Shown here: in pieces, positions 44,731 through 52,953 of the stretch
Layout: the number at the start of each line of letters is the position of its first letter
Numbering within the stretch: the stretch's first letter is position 1
Assembly: GCF_027359675.1 (NCBI RefSeq)
Contig: NZ_CP114786.1
Span: forward strand, 4,128,501-4,192,500
Source: Roseibium sp. Sym1
GTDB lineage: Bacteria; Pseudomonadota; Alphaproteobacteria; Rhizobiales; Stappiaceae
Length of the DNA: 64,000 nucleotides
Direction: 5' to 3'
The notes under the pieces: model-generated
The model's database searches: none
The model's input: only the letters and a program-made list of their open reading frames with translations
Told to the model about the DNA's origin: nothing
Position numbers and translations under genes: made by a program

Positions 44731-46389
44731 TCACGCACCCTCCTTTCCGGAACTTGCCGTGTGGTCCTGGCCGACCGGGCCGCGATAGGCCTGGGTCAGC
44801 TCCTCGGGAACCTCCGAGCCGTCCTTGAGAAAGGGCAGGATGCCGCGCCGGGCGGACCGCCCGCGCATGGCTTCGATGTCGGCTTCCGAACGTGTGACCC
44901 GCTGGGCCATGCGCCGGCCCCACCGGGCCAGGTGCTGGTAAAGGCGCTCGATCTCCGCACCGTGCGTGTCCCAGCGCGCGAGGTCGTCAAATTCGTCCGG
45001 GTCGGTGGCCAGATCGAACAGCATCGGCCGGAAGCCGCCCTCCGCATGGATCAGCTTGTAGCGGCCGTCAAACACCATGAAGAGTCGCGCGTCCCTGGAG
45101 CTGACCCCGAGAGACGCGCGCATGGGCGTGACCGAATAGTCGTATTCGCTGATGACTATTTCACGCCAGTCCGGTGTTTCGCCGCGCAGCCATGGCGACA
45201 GGCTGCGGCCTTCCAGGATGTGATCGGGAATGGTGCCGCCGGCCGCCTCGACAAAGGTCGGGGCGAGGTCGATCGATTCAACGAGGGCATCGCACACCGT
45301 GCCTCGCGTCGCGTCGGCCTCGGGGCGCGGATCGCAGATGATCATCGGGATCTTGACCGACGGTTCGTGGAACAGGTCCTTCTCGCCGAGCCAGTGGTCG
45401 CCCAGATAATCGCCATGGTCCGAGGTCAGAACGATCATGGTGTCGTCCAGGCGCCCCGTTTCCTCAAGGTAGTCCAGCAGGCGGCCAAGCTGGTCGTCGC
45501 ACTGCTTGATCAGGCCCATATAGGCCGGGATGACCTTGCGGCGGACCTCGTCGTTTTGGAAGGCGGCGGCGATCTTGTTGCCCATGAAGGCGCCGTAGAC
45601 CGGATGCGGATCCTCGCGTTCCTTCTCGGAGCGCATTGCCGCCGGAACGTGGTTCGGACCGTACATTTCGTGATAGGGCGCAGGAACGATATAGGGCCAG
45701 TGCGGCTTGATATAGCTGACATGGGCGCACCAGGGGGCTTTTGCCTGGTCGATGAACTCGATGGTGCGGGAGGTCAGCCAGGGGGTCTCGCTGTCCTCTT
45801 CGCGGATATTGGCCGGCTTGTCGGCATTGTCGAACATCCAGCCGGACGCCTTCTCGCCCGCATCGATCCCGGCATTGGCAAAGTCGGCCCAGGGGTTCTG
45901 GCCTTCGTAACCGCGCGATTTCAGATATTCGTTATAAGGGGATCGTTTTTCGTCGTAGAAGCCGTCGGGTCCTTCACCCCACAGACCGTCGTCGCGGATC
46001 CAAACGTCGAAGCCGCATTCCGCCTGGCGGGCGCCGATGACGCTGTCGGGCGCAAGGCCGAGCCGGGCCATGCCCTCGGCGTCGACCTTCATGTGGGTCT
46101 TGCCGATCAGCCAGCAATCCATGCCCGCCTTGCGCAGGTGATCGCCGAGCGTGTGTTCGCCGACCCGCAGGGGAAAGCCGTTCCACTGGGCACCGTGGGA
46201 GGAGACATACCGGCCGGTATAAAAGCTCATCCGGCTGGCACCGCAGACCGGCGACTGCACATAGGCGTTGGTGAAGCGAACACCCCGGGCGGCCACCCGG
46301 TCGAAATTCGGGGTTTCCAGATGGGGGTGGCCTGCGCAGCTCAGATAATCGAAGCGCAGCTGGTCGTACATGACGAACAGGATATTCAA
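44731..46389 (-). CDS. Sulfatase / phosphonate monoester hydrolase family enzyme
   Basis: 552 residues. I chose TTG 46389 as start (GGGAGGA 7 bases upstream, giving LNILFVMYDQLRFDYL, the usual sulfatase beginning). The modification motif is SPVCGASRMSFYTGRY, a C-x-A-S-R variant whose Cys would become formylglycine. Metal and active-site stretches are KTHMK, KPHWPYIVPAPYHEMY and TSDHGDYLGDHWLGEKD. The overall pattern is closer to the phosphonate monoester hydrolase branch than to choline sulfatase. No signal peptide, so it acts in the cytosol on an imported ester. Operon with the TRAP genes. Confidence 0.88.
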   Translation of the reverse strand: MNILFVMYDQLRFDYLSCAGHPHLETPNFDRVAARGVRFTNAYVQSPVCGASRMSFYTGRYVSSHGAQWNGFPLRVGEHTLGDHLRKAGMDCWLIGKTHMKVDAEGMARLGLAPDSVIGARQAECGFDVWIRDDGLWGEGPDGFYDEKRSPYNEYLKSRGYEGQNPWADFANAGIDAGEKASGWMFDNADKPANIREEDSETPWLTSRTIEFIDQAKAPWCAHVSYIKPHWPYIVPAPYHEMYGPNHVPAAMRSEKEREDPHPVYGAFMGNKIAAAFQNDEVRRKVIPAYMGLIKQCDDQLGRLLDYLEETGRLDDTMIVLTSDHGDYLGDHWLGEKDLFHEPSVKIPMIICDPRPEADATRGTVCDALVESIDLAPTFVEAAGGTIPDHILEGRSLSPWLRGETPDWREIVISEYDYSVTPMRASLGVSSRDARLFMVFDGRYKLIHAEGGFRPMLFDLATDPDEFDDLARWDTHGAEIERLYQHLARWGRRMAQRVTRSEADIEAMRGRSARRGILPFLKDGSEVPEELTQAYRGPVGQDHTASSGKEGA

Positions 46390-46482
46390 GCGAGTGTCCT
46401 CCCAAACAGCCGGTTTCCGGCTCGTTTGAAAGAACGGTACCACTTTCGTCGTATAGCCCTCAATTATCCTGATCTCATGGAT

Positions 46483-46497
46483 ATAACCTCAGGTTAT
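46483..46497. promoter_or_regulatory. LysR-type palindrome upstream of the sulfatase gene
   Basis: ATAACCT-C-AGGTTAT, perfect 7-base arms, with T-N11-A (T 46484, A 46496). It overlaps the last codon of the LysR gene, 94-108 bases before the sulfatase start. Confidence 0.5.
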
Positions 46498-47396
46498 GTC
46501 TTCGGGGCGTGGCTGCGGCCTTCCTCCCGGATAATGTCGGCAAAGGCGAGGGCCGCCGGCGTGAGCAGTCTTTCCTTCGTCCAGGTGAGGGCGATGTCGA
46601 CCGTCAGGTCGCTCAGGTCCACCGGCAGGGCCGCAACCGCCCAGCGCTGCCGGACGTCGTCGACGATCAGGGAGGGAAAGGAGCAGATGACATCCGAGCG
46701 CTCCAGCACAGACAGGATGCTCAGGATGGAGTCGGAGCGAATGACAGGCTCGGGTCCTATCAGGCCGCGGCTTTTGAAATAGTCCTGGTAAAGAGGTCGC
46801 CGGCTGCGCGGCCCGATCACCGCCCATCTTGCCTGCAGGAGATCCAGAGGTTCGCACAGTTCCTTCATCGGCGAGTGTTCTCCCGCGAGAAACGTGACCG
46901 AAGTTGTCAGAAGATGTTCCGCATGCAAGCCCGCTTTCGGCAGGCCGTCGGGGGCCGGGCCGATGACAAAATCGGCTTCGCCGGAGCGCAGGGAATGGAA
47001 GGCCTTCGGCGCGTGGCCGCCGGTGATGTTGAGTTCTATGCCCGGAAACCGGCTCTGGAACCGCCGCGTCACCGCGGGAACGATCTTCAGCGCGGCCAGC
47101 GGCGACACCACCACGGAAATCGAGCCGACATAGTCGCCGCGGCTTTGGGCGATGTCTTCGGTCAGTTTCTGGAGATCCGTCTGTATCCGCCGGCATCTGT
47201 CGATGACCTTCTGGCCCTCGAGCGTCGGTACGACGCCGCTCGGGACGCGATGGAACAGGACGATCCCGAGTTCGCCCTCGATCTTCTTGAGCGCCTTGGT
47301 GATGGCCGGCTGCGACCTGTCCAGGGCCTTGGCCGCGGCGGCCAGGCTGCCAAGGGTCGCAACCGCATCGACGAGTTCAACATATTGCGCTTTCAC
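46494..47396 (-). CDS. LysR family transcriptional regulator of the sulfatase-TRAP operon
   Basis: About 300 residues from GTG 47396 (GGAG 9 bases upstream; a TTG at 47441 is also open). Winged helix: [54 protein letters not shown]. The effector domain is complete ([35 protein letters not shown]). It resembles GbpR/CbbR-type regulators with long effector domains. Position directly upstream of the sulfatase gene makes it the probable regulator. Confidence 0.92.
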   Translation of the reverse strand: MKAQYVELVDAVATLGSLAAAAKALDRSQPAITKALKKIEGELGIVLFHRVPSGVVPTLEGQKVIDRCRRIQTDLQKLTEDIAQSRGDYVGSISVVVSPLAALKIVPAVTRRFQSRFPGIELNITGGHAPKAFHSLRSGEADFVIGPAPDGLPKAGLHAEHLLTTSVTFLAGEHSPMKELCEPLDLLQARWAVIGPRSRRPLYQDYFKSRGLIGPEPVIRSDSILSILSVLERSDVICSFPSLIVDDVRQRWAVAALPVDLSDLTVDIALTWTKERLLTPAALAFADIIREEGRSHAPKT

Positions 47397-47561
47397 GTTG
47401 CGGGTCTCCCGGGTGTTCGCGGCGGGGTACGACTTTGCCAAAGTTCATGCCCTTGCACCACTGTGCTTCCTTGCCTTGAAAACCGGAGCTTTTCCCTTTC
47501 CGCTGCCGCGCCGATCCGCTATGTCACCGGAAACCGCCACTTGAGCTCCAGGGCCACAGAC

Positions 47562-48503
47562 ATGAACGATATCGCCGACAGCACCGACATTGATGTGCCC
47601 GCGCTTCTGCGCAAGGCGCCGTCCAGCGTCGAGTTCAAGAAGCTGCGCAAGCGGCTTCTGAGGCAGGCGCGCGAGGCGATCGGCGACTTCGGCATGCTTC
47701 CTGAAGGCGCGTCCCGGGACAACAAGCCGAAATGGCTGGTGTGCCTGTCCGGCGGCAAGGACAGCTACACGCTGCTTGCCGTCCTGATCGAATTGAAATG
47801 GCGCGGCCTGCTGCCGGTCGATCTGGTCGCCTGCAATCTCGACCAGGCCCAGCCGGGTTTCCCTGCGCATGTTCTGCCGCAGTTTTTCGAGGAAAACGGC
47901 ATCGAGCATATCATCGTGCGTGAGGACACCTATTCGATCGTTACCGACAAGATCCCAGAACACCGCACCTATTGCTCGCTGTGCTCGCGCCTGCGCCGCG
48001 GGATCCTCTACCGGGTCGCCCGGGAGCAGGGCTGCGAGGCGATCGTGCTCGGCCATCACCGGGACGACATTCTCGAAACCTTCTTCATGAATCTCTTCCA
48101 TGGCGGACGCCTGGCTTCGATGCCGCCGAAGCTGATCAACGACGAGGGCGATCTCCTGGTGCTGCGCCCGCTCGCCTACGCGGCCGAAAGCGATATCACG
48201 AAGTTTTCCAACAGCATGCAGTTCCCGATCATCCCGTGCAATCTCTGCGGCTCGCAGGACGGACTGCAGCGCGAGGAGGTCAAGCGCATGCTGCAGGGCT
48301 GGGAAAAGGAAAACCCGGGCCGCCTCGGCGTCATGGCCCGGGCGCTGGGCCACACACGGCCCTCGCATCTGCTGGACAGAAAACTCTACGACTTCGTCAA
48401 CCTGCGTCCCGCGGACGGGGGGACCGAATTGGAAGGCGGCGAGGCGGAGGAGCCCTGCGGCGCCAGCCTTGCGATGACGGCAAAGCTGTTCGCGGCGGAG
48501 TGA
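47562..48503 (+). CDS. ttcA: tRNA 2-thiocytidine biosynthesis protein TtcA
   Basis: 313 residues from ATG 47562. PP-loop [13 protein letters not shown] for ATP, and two CxxC pairs ([12 protein letters not shown] and [11 protein letters not shown]) that hold the Fe-S cluster used for thiolation of cytidine 32 in tRNA. The last 28 residues ([20 protein letters not shown]...) lie past the usual end and resemble translated intergenic repeat DNA. The open frame runs far upstream on the antisense of the LysR gene; that part is not coding. Confidence 0.94.
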   Translation: MNDIADSTDIDVPALLRKAPSSVEFKKLRKRLLRQAREAIGDFGMLPEGASRDNKPKWLVCLSGGKDSYTLLAVLIELKWRGLLPVDLVACNLDQAQPGFPAHVLPQFFEENGIEHIIVREDTYSIVTDKIPEHRTYCSLCSRLRRGILYRVAREQGCEAIVLGHHRDDILETFFMNLFHGGRLASMPPKLINDEGDLLVLRPLAYAAESDITKFSNSMQFPIIPCNLCGSQDGLQREEVKRMLQGWEKENPGRLGVMARALGHTRPSHLLDRKLYDFVNLRPADGGTELEGGEAEEPCGASLAMTAKLFAAE

Positions 48504-48689
48504 GCAGGCGCCTGTTCATCCGGGAGAAACCCCACAGTCTTCGGCCTTGCCGGACTTGATCCGGCCATCCATGCCGTTGCCTTGCCTGCAGTCGGGGCGC
48601 GAGGATAAGATGCGGCAGGGTTTGAGGGCCGACAGCAAATGGAATTGCCGCCGACCTCATGGGGACAAGGCTGAATCACGAAAGCCGTT

Positions 48690-50498
48690 TCAGGGCCTTG
48701 GGGGCTCGAAAGCGTGGTGCATCGCATGAAGGAAACGATGCGCGGATTCAGGGTCCCCAAACGGCGGCATGGTCGGGGTAAGGTCGCCCCGTCGCCTGTC
48801 GGTTTCGGCGTCGTAGACAACGTTATTGTCCTTGATCGTGACCTCTACCTTCAGGTCCGCGAGCGTTTCGGGATCAACCGCGGTCGGATCGCCGGAGAGG
48901 ATGACGAAGTCGGCGATCTTGCCAATCTCGATGGAGCCCTTGTGGTCTTCCTCGAATTGCTGCCAGGCGGGCCAGATCGTCATGGCCTTGAGCGCGGTCA
49001 TGACATCGACGCGCTGGCTCGGCCCGAGGATGTCTCCGGACCGGGTGCGGCGCGTAACGGTTGCCGACAGGATGCGCATGCTGTCGGGAAAGGCGACCGG
49101 GGCGTCGTGATGCGAGCCGAACATCATGCCGCGCTGCCGGACCCATCCTGTTGGCGAGATGTTGTCGGCATTGACCGGACCGACCGTGTGGTCGCGGTGC
49201 CAGTCGCCCCAGTAGAACGTGTGCATGGGAAACAGAGACAGGAACACACCGAGGTCCTTGAAGCTGTCGACCTGGTCCTCACGCAGGAACTGGCCGTGGA
49301 TCAGGACGGGCCGGTTGCCCGGGTCGCCGTATTTTTCCTGTGCCGTACCCAGTGCGGCGATCAGCATGTCGGATGCACCTTCGCCATTGGCATGGGTGAT
49401 GACCTGGATACCGTTTTCATAACACCAGTTCACAGCATCCTGGGCCTGTTCCATGGTGATGGCGGCGTAGCCGGAATAACCGGGTGGGTAATCGCCGACC
49501 GGGTCGTAGTAGGGCCGGTCCCGGAGCGCGGTGAAGCCTTGCGGCGAGCCGTCGATGGTCAGCTTGCAGCCGCCGACACGCACGCGGCCGGTATAGTTGC
49601 GCGACACATTGGCCTTGATGTAATCCCTGGCTTCGAGGACGTCGGGGTAGGCAACCACATCGACGGGAAGTCCCTGTTCGGCATCGACCGTTTTCAGCGC
49701 CTCGACCACAGCACCGGACGCCCGGCCTTCCTGTGAGGTCGTATATCCGTAGCTTGCCCAGAGATCGGCACCGGCCGCCGCGAACGCCTTGAGGCCGTCC
49801 GGGCCGAGTTTCGCAAGCATCGGGACGAGGGCATTGAAGAAGGCGTATTCCTCAAGCACGCCGTTGGGGGACCCGTCCGGATTGCGCCGGATGACACCTC
49901 CTTCGGGGTTCTGGGTCGAGGCATCGATCCCGGCGATCTCAAGGGCCCTGGAATTGGCGACGCCCAGATGGCCGGATTGATGGACAATCATGATCGGAAT
50001 GTCGCTCGAGACAGCGTCGAGATCGGTGCTGGTCGGGTGCCGGAGTTCCGCCAACTGGGCATTGTCGTAACCAAAGCCGACGATGATCTGCACCTGGTCG
50101 ACGATCTCCTTGTTGTCCGCGACCCAGGTTTTCAGCGTCTCCTGGAGACTTGCAATATCCTTGACCTCACCGTCGGGCGGGGCCAGAAGATTGGCGGAGA
50201 GGGCCTGCAGTCCGCCCATGACGACGTGGCCATGGCTGTCGACAAAGCCCGGCAGCATCGTGCGGCCTCCAAGGTTGAAATCCTGAGTTCCGTCTCCGCG
50301 GTGTTTCGACACTTCGTCGACTGTCCCGACTGAGAGGATCCTGCCGTTCCTGACCGCGACTGCTTCAGCCCTTGGGCTCGCGCCGTTGATCGTCAGGATG
50401 GGACCGCCTGTGTAAATCGTGTCGGCAGTCTCCTGTGCCAGGGCGCCGGCGGGCAACAGGGCAAGAGCAAGGGCGAAAGGTATCAGGGGAAGTTTCAT
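48690..50498 (-). CDS. Exported YtcJ-like amidohydrolase
   Basis: 602 residues from ATG 50498 (GGAGG 5 bases upstream). Signal peptide MKLPLIPFALALALLPAGALA. Metal-dependent hydrolase of the amidohydrolase_3 type: GGRTMLPGFVDSHGHVVMGG (HxH), VIVHQSG-like IMIVHQSGHLGVANSRAL, GCKLTIDGSPQG (possible bridging Lys), ITHANGEGASDMLI, LIHGQFLREDQ and GSHHDAPV (Asp ligand). It hydrolyses an amide or related bond in the periplasm; substrate unknown. Monocistronic by spacing. Confidence 0.9.
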   Translation of the reverse strand: MKLPLIPFALALALLPAGALAQETADTIYTGGPILTINGASPRAEAVAVRNGRILSVGTVDEVSKHRGDGTQDFNLGGRTMLPGFVDSHGHVVMGGLQALSANLLAPPDGEVKDIASLQETLKTWVADNKEIVDQVQIIVGFGYDNAQLAELRHPTSTDLDAVSSDIPIMIVHQSGHLGVANSRALEIAGIDASTQNPEGGVIRRNPDGSPNGVLEEYAFFNALVPMLAKLGPDGLKAFAAAGADLWASYGYTTSQEGRASGAVVEALKTVDAEQGLPVDVVAYPDVLEARDYIKANVSRNYTGRVRVGGCKLTIDGSPQGFTALRDRPYYDPVGDYPPGYSGYAAITMEQAQDAVNWCYENGIQVITHANGEGASDMLIAALGTAQEKYGDPGNRPVLIHGQFLREDQVDSFKDLGVFLSLFPMHTFYWGDWHRDHTVGPVNADNISPTGWVRQRGMMFGSHHDAPVAFPDSMRILSATVTRRTRSGDILGPSQRVDVMTALKAMTIWPAWQQFEEDHKGSIEIGKIADFVILSGDPTAVDPETLADLKVEVTIKDNNVVYDAETDRRRGDLTPTMPPFGDPESAHRFLHAMHHAFEPPRP

Positions 50499-50787
50499 CA
50501 TCGCCTCCAACAGGTGGGTGCCGCCTCTGAAGGGCGCTGTGTCTGATGCGGCAGCCAGACCGGAAATGCTATTTCGACGTGTCTTGATCGCAGCGATTAT
50601 GGTCGGAAAAATGGCATACCGCCAGTTGTATTCCGGGGCGCGGGAGGACCGGTCTTCCCGGCAGCGCCTCCTCCGCCGGGCTGCTGGATGAGGAGCGCTG
50701 TCCCTTTTGGCAACTGCCGGCTGGCCAGGTCGGCGCGCCTTGCTTCGGCAAAAACGGGCGTCCGGCCTCGGTGGACCGGATACGCCC

Positions 50788-51453
50788 CTAGATCACGACA
50801 ATCGGAGAACCGGCCGGAACGCGGCTGTGCAGGTCTATGATGTCCTGGTTGATCAGACGGACGCAACCGCTGGAAACGGCGGTTCCGATCGTCCAGTACT
50901 CGGCCGTTCCGTGCACGCGGTAGAGCGTGTCCTTGTTGCCCTGGAAAATATACAGTGCACGGGCGCCGAGCGGGTTCTGCAGCCCCGGAGGCATGCCGCC
51001 GTTGCGCCAGCTCCATTTTTCCAGTTCGGGCTCGCGTTCGATCATCTCGTCGGGTGGGGTCCACTTCGGCCACTCGGCCTTGCGCGCGATGCGGGCGCGC
51101 CCGGACCATTCGAAACCCGCGCGGCCCAGACCCACGCCATAGCGCATGGCCTTGCCCTGTTCCTGGACGAGATAGAGGTAGAAGTTGCTGGTATCGACCA
51201 CCAGCGTGCCGACCCGTTCGGATGTCGGATAATCGACCTGCTGGCGGAAAAACCGCTCCGGCACTTTCTTCAGGTTGACGGCCGGCAGCGGAAACCGCTC
51301 CTCCGGCATGGCCCGGTACATGGCCAGATAGGCGGGGTCCTCCGCCAGGGAAACCGGGGTGGGAGACGTGTTGGTCGACACGCAACCGGTTACGGCGAGC
51401 CCTGCGAGGCTCGCCGATCCGGCAAGAAAGTGTCTTCTTGTAAGCTGGTTCAT
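50788..51453 (-). CDS. L,D-transpeptidase (YkuD family), Tat-type lipoprotein
   Basis: 221 residues. The N-terminus NQLTRRHFLAGSASLAGLAVTGCVS carries both a twin-arginine motif and a lipobox (VTGC), so it is probably a Tat-exported lipoprotein. The YkuD domain ends with the catalytic motif HGTAEYWTIGTAVSSGCVR, where the Cys attacks the peptide. It would cross-link peptidoglycan or attach outer-membrane proteins to it. It is 8 bases upstream of, and same strand as, the stop-side neighbour gene 51461-51925, hence likely one transcript. Confidence 0.93.
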   Translation of the reverse strand: MNQLTRRHFLAGSASLAGLAVTGCVSTNTSPTPVSLAEDPAYLAMYRAMPEERFPLPAVNLKKVPERFFRQQVDYPTSERVGTLVVDTSNFYLYLVQEQGKAMRYGVGLGRAGFEWSGRARIARKAEWPKWTPPDEMIEREPELEKWSWRNGGMPPGLQNPLGARALYIFQGNKDTLYRVHGTAEYWTIGTAVSSGCVRLINQDIIDLHSRVPAGSPIVVI

Positions 51454-51460
51454 GTGATCG

Positions 51461-51925
51461 TTACTGACCCATCTTCATGTAGGGATGAGGTTTTTTGTCC
51501 GCGCCTCTCCCAAGGGCGAAGACCGTGTATTTGGCATCGGGGTCGTGGCCCATGCCAAGCGAGCCCTGGGGCATGCCGGGCACCGCGATCCCGCGAATGT
51601 CCGGCCGTTCCGTCATCATCTTTTCGACCGCCTCAAGCGGAACATGGCCTTCGATGATGTATTTGTGCGCGCCGCCGGTCACGGCTGTGTGGCAGGCCTG
51701 CATGTCGTCCGGAATACCCGCCTGTTTCTTGATCGGCGCAAGGTCCTCCATGTCCTCGATGACAACCTTGTAACCGGCCGCTTCCATGGCATCCGTCCAG
51801 ACCTCGCAGCATCCGCACCAGGGAGACTTGTAGACGGTGATCGTTGTGTCTTCGCCGGCCTGGGCCGCGGTGGCCAGGGACAGCGCTCCGCCGAGTGCGG
51901 CGATCATCAGAAAAGGTCTGGTCAT
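51461..51925 (-). CDS. Exported DUF411 metal-binding protein
   Basis: 154 residues from ATG 51925 with AGGAG 8 bases upstream. Signal peptide MTRPFLMIAALGGALSLATAAQA. DUF411 signature: TITVYKSPWCGCCEVWTDAMEAAGYKVVIEDMEDL, then DMQACHTAVTGGAHKYIIEGHVP and RGIAVPGMPQGSLGM. DUF411 proteins occur in copper and other metal resistance loci. The ATG overlaps the stop of the upstream 92-residue membrane protein (ATGA), so they are co-translated; the L,D-transpeptidase follows. Confidence 0.9.
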   Translation of the reverse strand: MTRPFLMIAALGGALSLATAAQAGEDTTITVYKSPWCGCCEVWTDAMEAAGYKVVIEDMEDLAPIKKQAGIPDDMQACHTAVTGGAHKYIIEGHVPLEAVEKMMTERPDIRGIAVPGMPQGSLGMGHDPDAKYTVFALGRGADKKPHPYMKMGQ

Positions 51926-52200
51926 CGGTCTGCTCCTGATTTTCGGGAGGAATGACAGGTCGTCCCCATGAAGCGGTAAATGACCGCATGCACAGCCAGG
52001 CAGCCGGCTATTGGGGTCGCCAGAACCAGCGTTTCCGACCAGGTCAGGCCGGAAGGAGAGGAGACAACCAGCAGCCCTGTGCCGGCGGCCAGGACCGCGC
52101 AGCAGGCGACCATGAAAAGCGTGTGCGTGTCGAGGTATTTGCGATTTGATGTGCGACTGGCAACCGACAGGGTGCGAGTGCCGTTCTGAGAGAGGCTCAT
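51922..52200 (-). CDS. Small two-helix membrane protein (DUF2933-like)
   Basis: 92 residues. Two hydrophobic spans (LFMVACCAVLAAGTGLLVVSS and ETLVLATPIAGCLAVHAVIYRFM). Small two-span proteins of the DUF2933 kind often accompany copper genes; resemblance is only general. First gene of the DUF411 operon; the motif TGACTGATCGTCCGG lies 84-98 bases upstream. Confidence 0.7.
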   Translation of the reverse strand: MSLSQNGTRTLSVASRTSNRKYLDTHTLFMVACCAVLAAGTGLLVVSSPSGLTWSETLVLATPIAGCLAVHAVIYRFMGTTCHSSRKSGADR

Positions 52201-52283
52201 GGAGCGTTTCCCTTCGAAACGAGGCGAACGGAGTGTGAGCCGGGCTACCGATGCCCGGATGTGTTTCGTTCAACCTTCCAGAT

Positions 52284-52298
52284 GACTGATCGTCCGGC
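52284..52298 (+). promoter_or_regulatory. Shared motif copy 3 (DUF411 operon)
   Basis: TGACTGATCGTCCGG, 14 of 15 positions identical to 18516-18530. Same orientation and similar distance relative to the downstream minus-strand gene as the other two copies. Confidence 0.4.
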
Positions 52299-52320
52299 GC
52301 AGCTTCGCCGGGGCGAGAAG

Positions 52321-52674
52321 TCAGGCGCTTATGGGAGGCTGAATGAAAGGCACAGGTGCCAGGGCGGTGAGTTCGGGATGCGGTGAAAGTTCCAGCGTGG
52401 CTTCAGCCGGGCAGGGAATGTGGAGACTGCCCGGTTGAAGCGATGCACAATCGACGCTGCAATGCGCGATCTTTGCCGTAAGTTCCTGCTCTTCGGTCTG
52501 CTCGCAGCATGCGAGATGGTGCGGCATTGTGAGCTCCATCACCGCGGTGCGGCCGGCTTCAGAGATCTTGGAGCCTTGAACGGCTGGCATCCCTCCCGGC
52601 GCACCGGAAAGGGCGCTGGCCGTATGGACCCCCGCAAAAAACACCACCAGCAATGTCACCAGGACGGCGCGCAT
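52321..52674 (-). CDS. Hypothetical small secreted Cys-rich protein
   Basis: 117 residues from ATG 52674 (a TTG at 52683 is also open, with AAGGTAA just before it). Signal peptide MRAVLVTLLVVFFAGVHTASA. The mature part has HHLACCEQTE, AHCSVDCASL and HIPCPAEA, a cysteine and histidine pattern that could bind a metal. It lies upstream of the DUF411 operon on the same strand. Family not recognised. Confidence 0.6.
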   Translation of the reverse strand: MRAVLVTLLVVFFAGVHTASALSGAPGGMPAVQGSKISEAGRTAVMELTMPHHLACCEQTEEQELTAKIAHCSVDCASLQPGSLHIPCPAEATLELSPHPELTALAPVPFIQPPISA

Positions 52675-52953
52675 GCTCGCCAATTACCTTGTCTTCCGAA
52701 TTTTCAAGACCCGTCCGAAGTATCGGGCAAGTTACTTCCTAACGCAGCTAGTCGCGAATTGCGGTCAAAGCGTGGCCGCGCGGACAACAGCACTGGAGAA
52801 GTGCCACGAGGTCCGTAACGTCTTGGTGAGCTTGGCCTGACATCATGACCTGCCGGGTGTTTTCACCTCCTACAAAAGCCGCATTTTGGGGAATGCACCA
52901 GGAGCTCGGCCAGAAAGCTGGACAGGCTTTCAGGCCTTGCCTATCTCTTTGCC

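Noticed and set aside
43107..44828. 573-codon plus-strand frame over the TRAP permease gene
   Set aside because: Hydrophilic Gly/Asp/Arg-rich shadow of a membrane protein gene.
46509..47561. Long 5' extension of the ttcA frame
   Set aside because: Antisense to the LysR gene; TtcA homology begins only at 47562.
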